NCBI GenBank assembly: GCA_036346275.1
Contig: CM070713.1
Location: 69,928,382 to 69,992,381, forward strand
Source of the DNA: Otatea glauca
Lineage: Eukaryota > Streptophyta > Magnoliopsida > Poales > Poaceae
Length of the DNA: 64,000 bases
Reading direction: 5' to 3'
Under the pieces are notes generated by a model. That model worked only from the letters and a program-made list of their open reading frames with translations, was not told the DNA's origin and ran no database searches. Positions 57,906 through 64,000 of the stretch are shown here, in pieces (position 1 is the stretch's first letter; each line of letters starts with the position of its first letter). A program made the translations under genes and the position numbers.

Positions 57906-58535
57906 ATATCACGGTGTCAAGACACTATGATTTTAAATGCATGAATTTAAGTTAAAGTCTAGTATATTTTTTGAAAATTTTAATTTTATGATATATACCC
58001 CTATGTAACAATTCAAATAAAGCGCGTACCTTTGAAAAAAAAATACTCAGATTCAAAGATTTCAAACAAAATTAGATTACACGTTTTACTAATTATATAT
58101 ACAATTAGTACATGTCTACAATCACCACCGTTAAAAATGCGCCTCTAGTTTGAATTTTAGTTCAAACTTTTTGAACCAGGTAGTAAACTAATTAAACTTG
58201 ACATAAAAAAATTTCCGAACTTTTCATACGCGATACATAGGGTAAATACCCATTTTAGATCATGGTGGCCAAGCACTATGATATCACGGCACTATGATTT
58301 TAAATGCACGATTTCAAAACAAATTCGGGTACATTTATCAAAAATTTCAATTTTATGGTATATATTCATATATAGCAATTCAAATGAAACACATATCTTT
58401 TAAAAAATATACTCGAATTCAAAGATTTTGAATGAATTTAGATCTTCTTTGCTGATTTATATATATAATTAGCACATATCTACAATCAAACTGCCATCCT
58501 GAAAGTTCAAGCTCCAATAAATTGGTTTTGGTGTT

Positions 58536-58795
58536 AATGACAAATCTAATATTGAGACTAACTTTTTAATAAATATAATATTGATTAGTATCAATTGTTA
58601 ATTAGTGACAAATCTTTTATGAGACTAACTCTTTTGTTTCGCTTAACTCTCATTAGTCTCTTTTGGATGAAAAGATGAAAATAACAAAGGTATGCATTCG
58701 AGTTCATATTATCATATCTTGTTGCATTCCTTGGATATAATATTCATGATCATATTGATAAATCTAAATATGAGACTAACTCTTTTACTGAGTAT
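58536..58795 (+). repeat. Threefold dispersed repeat at the start of the solo LTR
   Basis: The phrase gacaaatct...gagactaactctttt occurs near 58540, 58607 and 58768 with small changes. The spacing is uneven (about 67 and 161 bp). Confidence 0.75.
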
Positions 58796-59049
58796 ATCTT
58801 TGATTACTCTCATCTCATTGAAAAATACAAATCCCAAAGTTATGCATCCAATACAACTCTATTATTTATAGATACATTTATTGGATTCAAGATAAAGGAT
58901 GAACTTCACCGTAGTCTCAATCTTAATATGTGCATAATGTTTTCAATTCCATATATACATGAATGCACATATTTAGGGGGGTTCATGCTTTATCTTGAAG
59001 TTTTAATAGTATCGATCATTTTCATCTTGCCACACATTTTAAGGATCTT

Positions 59050-61090
59050 TACTTTGAAACAAATTATTGAGTATATAAAACTTGTGTAGTTGTAGTATAC
59101 TCATGGTATCTTACGATAAACTCCAATGCATTCTCAAATAGAAATTGTGCATATTGATTCAAAGCAAACTATTTATATGCACAAGTTTTTGTGAAGTTTA
59201 TCCTATTGTTGATGGTATTAAGAGTATTAATCCTTTTCCACCACTCCAATATAATTTGGATCATTACTTGGTAACCATCAAAATGAGTATATGAAACTTG
59301 TGTAGTTAATATATACTCGTGTCAATTTAAATTCAATTTAAATTTTGTTTGGTTGTCATTCAATCAACAAAGAACTAATCATGTGTTGATGGTTCACTGT
59401 GTTGATCCTAGCGCAATCGAAAGTTCTTGAGTATATGAAGCATTAGTTACATTAGTATACTTAAAACACAATTAATCTTTCAATCAATTTGTCTTTGGGT
59501 TGTGGCCAATCATGAAAGGATAAGATCAAATGATCTTGGGAGCATCCATTATGTTTTAATGGAGTGCATTGATGATTGAGACAACCATATGTTTTGGACT
59601 AACACTTTCAGTGAATTTGAAATAGGTTAAGTCCAAGGTCGAGATGGATAAATGTGACAAGTACATCATCATGTGTTGATGAGCATCAAGATGAAGATCC
59701 TGACCTGGAGAGAAGTTGATCGGTCATCATGAAAGCTCCAATTGGTTGCGAGAGGCAAAGGTATAATTAGCATAGAGCTAAGGATGTATTCCTAGTCTTT
59801 TACCGGCCTCGGTGTTTAAATGGGAGACCGGATTGCTAGTGTAGGTTGTCGTACTATTAAGAGGGGTTGAGTCTTATAGCTTGAGTTTCATCATGTGTTG
59901 ATGAACTCAATCCGGTTCACTCTAACTCAATCTCTTGTTTGGATTTTGCATGAGCTAAGTATTTGCATGTGTTACAAATAAGGGAGCTCATGCTTGCTTC
60001 TTATTGAATATTAATCGATTTGGTTTTTACATGGAGCTAAGGATTTACATGTGTTGTAAAAGGGAGATAGCTCATGTAAGTTGGTTTAAGTGGTTGTTCG
60101 TATGGAGCTAGATATTTGCATCTGTTGCAAAATATAGAGCTCATGCATCGGAGTCTTAGCTTGTGACTTGGTCATGTGTTGATCATCACAAAGGCTAACA
60201 AATGTTTATGCTTTGTGTTTGTAAAATGAGTTTTTTTTTGCAAAATATGGTTTAATTGAATCTTATCTTGGAGCATGTGATTAGAATTTGCAAATGCGTA
60301 TTGAAAAATTATTTTTATCATGAATTGATCATCACATGGCTCGAGATTTGATCTTATTGACTCTTGCTAGCTTGTAGTCACACTCTTAATCAAGTCTATA
60401 TAAGGGATTTCGGGAAAATCATATTTTAGACTTGAGTGACTATATTGTAGTTTTTGTTTTTGTGATATTTAAAAAAATATTTATGATTGCTTAAATCTTG
60501 AAAAAGGTTGAAGATTGTAGCCCTCTTGATAAGCTTCGCATAAGGTCCAAGATTACCTAAATCGGAGTTCGGAGTAAAAAGTTATGAGTGTTGTAGTTGC
60601 TGAAACAGGGGTAGCATTGCCCCCAGAGGCAGTGTAAAATTTCTAGAGATCATGTTTTAGCCCGAGAAAAAAGAAAAAGGTCCGGTGCTACTGTCCCTAG
60701 GCCCGATAGCACCAGATTTTCTGTGTAACTGCTAATTTTTCTAACCGTTGGCCTTGAGGCCGGTGCTACAGGCTCTAATAGAGCGGTAGCACCGGGTTTC
60801 CTGGGTTTTTGCCCTATTTTGTCCTCTAACGGCTAGTTTTCTTGGAGAGGCTATATAAGGAGCCTTAGGGCTGGTATTTAGAGGTTACTGACTTTGGGGA
60901 AGGCTTGTGAGAGTTGTTTGCATGTGTTGCTCTCTTCCATTTAGTTTTTGAGCTAAGAGTGAGCTATATTTGCATGTGTTGCATTTAGAAGAGGATTGAG
61001 AGCCTCTTGTGCATGTGTTGCACTTGAGGGGAGCCTTGTGCATGTGTTGCACTCGGTGATCACCATTGTACATGTGTTATACTTGGTGGA
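59050..61090 (+). repeat. Array of about fifteen small hairpins with constant TGTGT loop
   Basis: Sites occur near 59055, 59290, 59378, 59666, 59881, 59950, 60030, 60105, 60165, 60910, 60965, 61005, 61030 and 61065, with a related site without the loop near 59430. Each has the core CA-TGTGT-TG or ACT-TGTGT-AGT between complementary arms. Examples are TCATCA-TGTGT-TGATGA, TTTACA-TGTGT-TGTAAA and GTGCA-TGTGT-TGCAC. Some have a second outer stem, such as GCATGAGCT with AGCTCATGC around the site at 59950. The arms differ between sites but stay paired. Confidence 0.8.
60852..60859 (+). promoter_or_regulatory. Probable TATA box of the solo LTR
   Basis: The motif tatataag lies in the 3' third of the LTR, where a U3 promoter is expected. 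R/U5 would then span roughly the last 780 bp. This fixes the plus orientation only tentatively. Confidence 0.5.
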
Positions 61091-61816
61091 GCTCAAGCTA
61101 GAGGGCTTGACTTGTTACTCTTGGTGTTTGTCGACACCTAGATGGCGTGTGGAGGCGTTGTGCACGGTGATCTTTTCAAGGAGATTGTAGGAAGGCCTGG
61201 CAAAGTTGTGAAAGTCGAAGCTCGCCTACCCGGAGGGGGAAAGAGTTATCACTAGTGGAATCGAGGTGGATGCTCAATTCGTGGAGCCGATCCAAAGCGG
61301 TTTAGGCTTGCCTCAACGTGGATTAGGGGAGACCGGCGAATATCCGAACACCACGGTAAAAAGTATTGTCTCCTTGTGTATGCATGTAATTTCTTATATA
61401 CATTGTTGCAATTTACATTCTTAGAATTAAATTGCTTGCTTGTCTTTAGAATTGTAATTTATTATTAGAGACATAATTAGTTAGTGCACTTAGTGAGCCT
61501 AGTTAACTTAGCAGTTAATTGTTAAAACCTTAGTTTATCGCTTCCGTATTTATTATCATTTAGGTTTTTACATAAGGGTTCTTTGGCGAGATTTTAATTA
61601 ATCATAAATTTTTTTAAAGCCGTATATTCACCCTCCTCTAGTCGGTATCCTCGATCTTACACATCCAAAAAAGCAACTCTAGTATGAATTTTAGTTTGAA
61701 CTTTTTAGTAAACTAGTTAAGTTCAATATCCATAAAATTTCAAAAAATTTCACACGTAATACCTAAGGGAAGTGCCCGTTTTAGACTATAGTGCCTAGGC
61801 GCCATGATGTTCGAGT

Positions 61817-62279
61817 TATATATATATACACACACGGTAGCGCTATTTTGCTCCTAATCGTAGAATACATATTCTGCACTTCGGTCGAAGAAGCGCATGC
61901 AAAGCACAATGTATTGATTGCTAGCAATTCGGTAGTAAATCACGAATACATTTTACTATAGAACAACAGATGCAATTACTATCGAATAAGTTACTAGTTA
62001 ATGCGTTGGTCAACCCAACTAGTTAATGCTAGTGTAGTTTGTACATGAATATGTTTCTTCTTTATTTTAGCCATATCTTTTTATTGGTAACTCGGATTTA
62101 CAAATAGTTTTCACTAGTAACTTACTGACGACAAGAGGAATAAAATGATATAAGTCTTACTATTAAACAGTAAATTTATTGATGGGTAAAAGAAATTAAT
62201 TTTTTTATAACATGAAATTACTACGTCTGCAACTAGAAATTACTATCATACAGTATAATTGGAAAATCCTACGCAGATC
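61817..62279. other. AT-rich sequence, nothing recognised
   Basis: No gene and no element ends were seen. A short (TA)n(CA)n run lies at about 61820-61836. Confidence 0.45.
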
Positions 62280-64000
62280 AGTCATTTGGCAGTAAACCAT
62301 TTTTATCGTGTAAAATCCATACAAATTATATGTATAAATTCTCAAAAAAAATTCATACGTAGGGGATATGAGCTTCTACAGCCCTATAAAATTTGAATAC
62401 CAAACACAGTAGCATTTGAAAGATATGATAAGGACAAAATTACTATTCATCACTGATTAGCGCTTGTCAATTTCATATCTTTTAAATCAGATTGATTTTA
62501 GTATTCAAATTTTATAGGGATGTAGAATCTTATCTCCCCTACTTATAGTAATATTTTGAGAATTAAAAACCTATATATATGATTTTTTGAATTTTATATG
62601 ATAATAATGGTTTACACCAGATATATTGCCTTTTACTATCTAGAAAATAACATGTAACTAGCTATTATACAAGAATAACATGTAACTAGCTATTACACAA
62701 GATGTTACTAAACCGAAATGAAGTAAACTATCAGAACAAGAATTTAGCTCTGTTTGTCAGCCCTGCAGTAAAATATTATATGGATGATCGTAAATGTTGC
62801 TATAATAGATGAACAAAAATCAATTGAGAACTGTTCGTAAAAATGTTTAGCTCTGTTTAGTAGTAAAATCCAACACAGATAAGTCATTTGGCAGTACAAC
62901 ACCTTTATCATGTCAAGTCCGTAAAAATGAAATGTACAAGTTCTGAAAAATTCTCAAAAAATTACCATACGTAAGGGATGTGAGCTTCTACAATCCTATA
63001 AAATTTGAAGACCAAACTCAGTTGCATTTGAAGGATATGAAAAGGATAAATTTACTATTCATTAATGATTAGCGCTCGTCAATTTCATATCTTTCAAATG
63101 AAATTGATTGTGGTTTTCAAATTTTAAAGGGATGTAGAATCTCACATATTCTATTTATGTTAATTTTTTGAGAAGTTTTAAAACTTGCGCATATGATTTT
63201 ACACGGTAGAAATAGTTTAAACAATATATGTTGCTTTTTACTACCCAGAAAATAATATATTACTATCTATTACACAAGTTGTTACTATATCTTATGTAAA
63301 CTAATTTTATCGTATAAAATACAAGAAAATCATATTTACCTATTTTAAAAATTATCAAAAAAATTACAATACATAGGAAATGTGAGCTTCTAAAACTCTT
63401 TAAAATTTGAAGACCAAACTCAATCGTATTTGAAAGATATGAAATTGGCAAAGCGCTAAATAGTGCAAAATCACTATTAAGTTAAATTTATCTTTTTTAT
63501 ATCTTTTAGCTGACATTGATTTTGGTCTTCAAATTTTATAGAGTTGTATAATATCACCTCCTAAAGTTATGATAATTTTTTTAGAATTTATTAAAACTTG
63601 TACATATAGTTTTCACGAACAATAATTTAGTTCTAATTTTGGCCTTTTAGTAAAATGATTTAAATATTCTAAAAATTTTCCATACATAGGAGAGATGAGA
63701 TTCTACGGACCCTATAAAATTTGAAGACTAAAATCAATCTCAGCTGAAAGATATTAAAAATACAAATTTGACTCAATAGTGATTTTACACTGTTTAGCGT
63801 TTTGTCAATTTCTTATCTTTCAAATGCGATTAATTTTGGTCTTCAAATTTTATAGGATTGTATAAGCTCATCTCCCTTACGTATGTTATTTTTTTGAGAA
63901 TTTTTAAAAACTTTTACACGTGGTTTTCATGTATTTTACACGATATGACTAGTTTACACATGATATAGTAACATCTCGTGTAATAGTGATAATATGTTAT
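62280..64000. repeat. Series of four diverged foldback units, running off the right edge
   Basis: Each unit contains catacgtaggg, gagcttctac, cctataaaatttgaa and tttgaaagatatga. After a short centre the complements follow: tcatatctttcaaat, ttcaaattttatagg and gtagaatctca. The gagcttctac-type marker appears at about 62370, 62982, 63383 and 63695. Every unit is thus an inverted repeat with arms of about 100 bp, arrayed in the same direction with uneven spacing. No coding capacity was found. Confidence 0.75.
62643..62701. repeat. 28-bp tandem duplication
   Basis: The phrase aataacatgtaactagctatt occurs twice in a row, each followed by tacaag or acacaag. It lies between foldback units. Confidence 0.85.

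Larger units (their letters stand above)
58500..61661 (+). mobile_element. Solo LTR, 3162 bp, with hairpin array
   Basis: It begins TGAAAGTTCAAG and ends GATCTTACA. The 5-bp duplication catcc lies at 58495-58499 and 61662-61666, inside the second unit of a tandem repeat. There are no retrotransposon genes. LTRs of this size occur in grass Athila/RIRE-type Ty3 elements, and the end ttcaccctcctctagtcgg resembles that group as I recall it. A TATA box lies at 60852. Short open frames inside (for example 60885-61190) are accidental. Confidence 0.82.
57906..61816. repeat. Tandem repeat of about 375 bp, second unit split by a solo LTR
   Basis: Unit 1 (57906-58280) and unit 2 (58281-58499 joined to 61662-61816) share, in order: atatcacgg...actatgattttaaatgca, an aattttatg block, ttcaaagattt, an attagcacat/acatgtctacaatca block, ctctagtttgaattttag and a final cattttaga block. 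Both are noncoding. Confidence 0.75.

Noticed and set aside
60885..61190. Small genes in the 58500-61661 region
   Set aside because: The frames overlap the hairpin array, have Cys/His-rich translations caused by the repeated CATGTGTTG phrase and show no family match.
62280..64000. CRISPR-like array
   Set aside because: The units are long, diverged inverted repeats in plant DNA, not short identical direct repeats with unique spacers.

Overview
The window is grass nuclear DNA, most likely from a rice-like Poaceae genome. This rests on spliced, GC-rich coding exons with grass-type CLC and nepenthesin-like proteins, on plant splice sites, and on grass transposon types (Tat-lineage Ty3, copia, MULE with a plant mobile domain, Helitron, Stowaway, hAT). 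The species is an inference. Only two host genes look real: a CLC-type chloride channel/transporter on the minus strand (18311-22934, nine exons, 777 aa) and a pepsin-like aspartic protease on the plus strand (34779-40754, two exons, 455 aa, one 4.6-kb intron). The rest is mostly mobile DNA in several layers.

Layout. 1-4930: decayed Mutator-like element on the minus strand, transposase followed by a plant mobile domain (PMD). 4931-6665: AT-rich repeats, two GATCGC palindromes and unassigned sequence. 6671-18273: complete Ty3/gypsy Tat-type element on the minus strand with 650/652-bp LTRs and 5-bp target duplication agtgc. Between pol and its 3' LTR it carries a separate, intron-containing PMD gene on the opposite strand. 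The element sits 33 bp beyond the CLC stop codon. 18311-22934: CLC gene. 23271-26780: partial tandem copy of the CLC 5' half, dead, containing a 338-bp Helitron and a 1036-bp solo LTR, each with a datable empty site in the intact copy. 27912-32461: hAT element with a broken transposase. 34702-40754: aspartic protease gene.

41500-52966: a three-deep nest of copia elements. Element A (minus, gag only) was split by element B (plus, full gag-pol), which was split by element C (minus, full but decayed). All joins of B and C show 5-bp target duplications. 52968-53935: a Stowaway-like MITE abutted by a 753-bp nonautonomous hAT with an 8-bp duplication. 55861-56626: a long inverted repeat holding a duplicated acidic, CACTA-like exon. 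57906-61816: a tandem repeat split by a 3162-bp solo LTR (58500-61661). 62280-64000: a series of foldback units running off the end.

Most unusual signals: (1) the solo LTR at 58500-61661 carries about fifteen small hairpins with a constant TGTGT loop and stems that change in a compensating way; (2) the Tat element is saturated on both strands with the hexamer GCCGAT/ATCGGC, across coding and noncoding parts, and also carries the antisense PMD gene. The second pair invites the untested idea of an element-encoded factor with its own cis motif.
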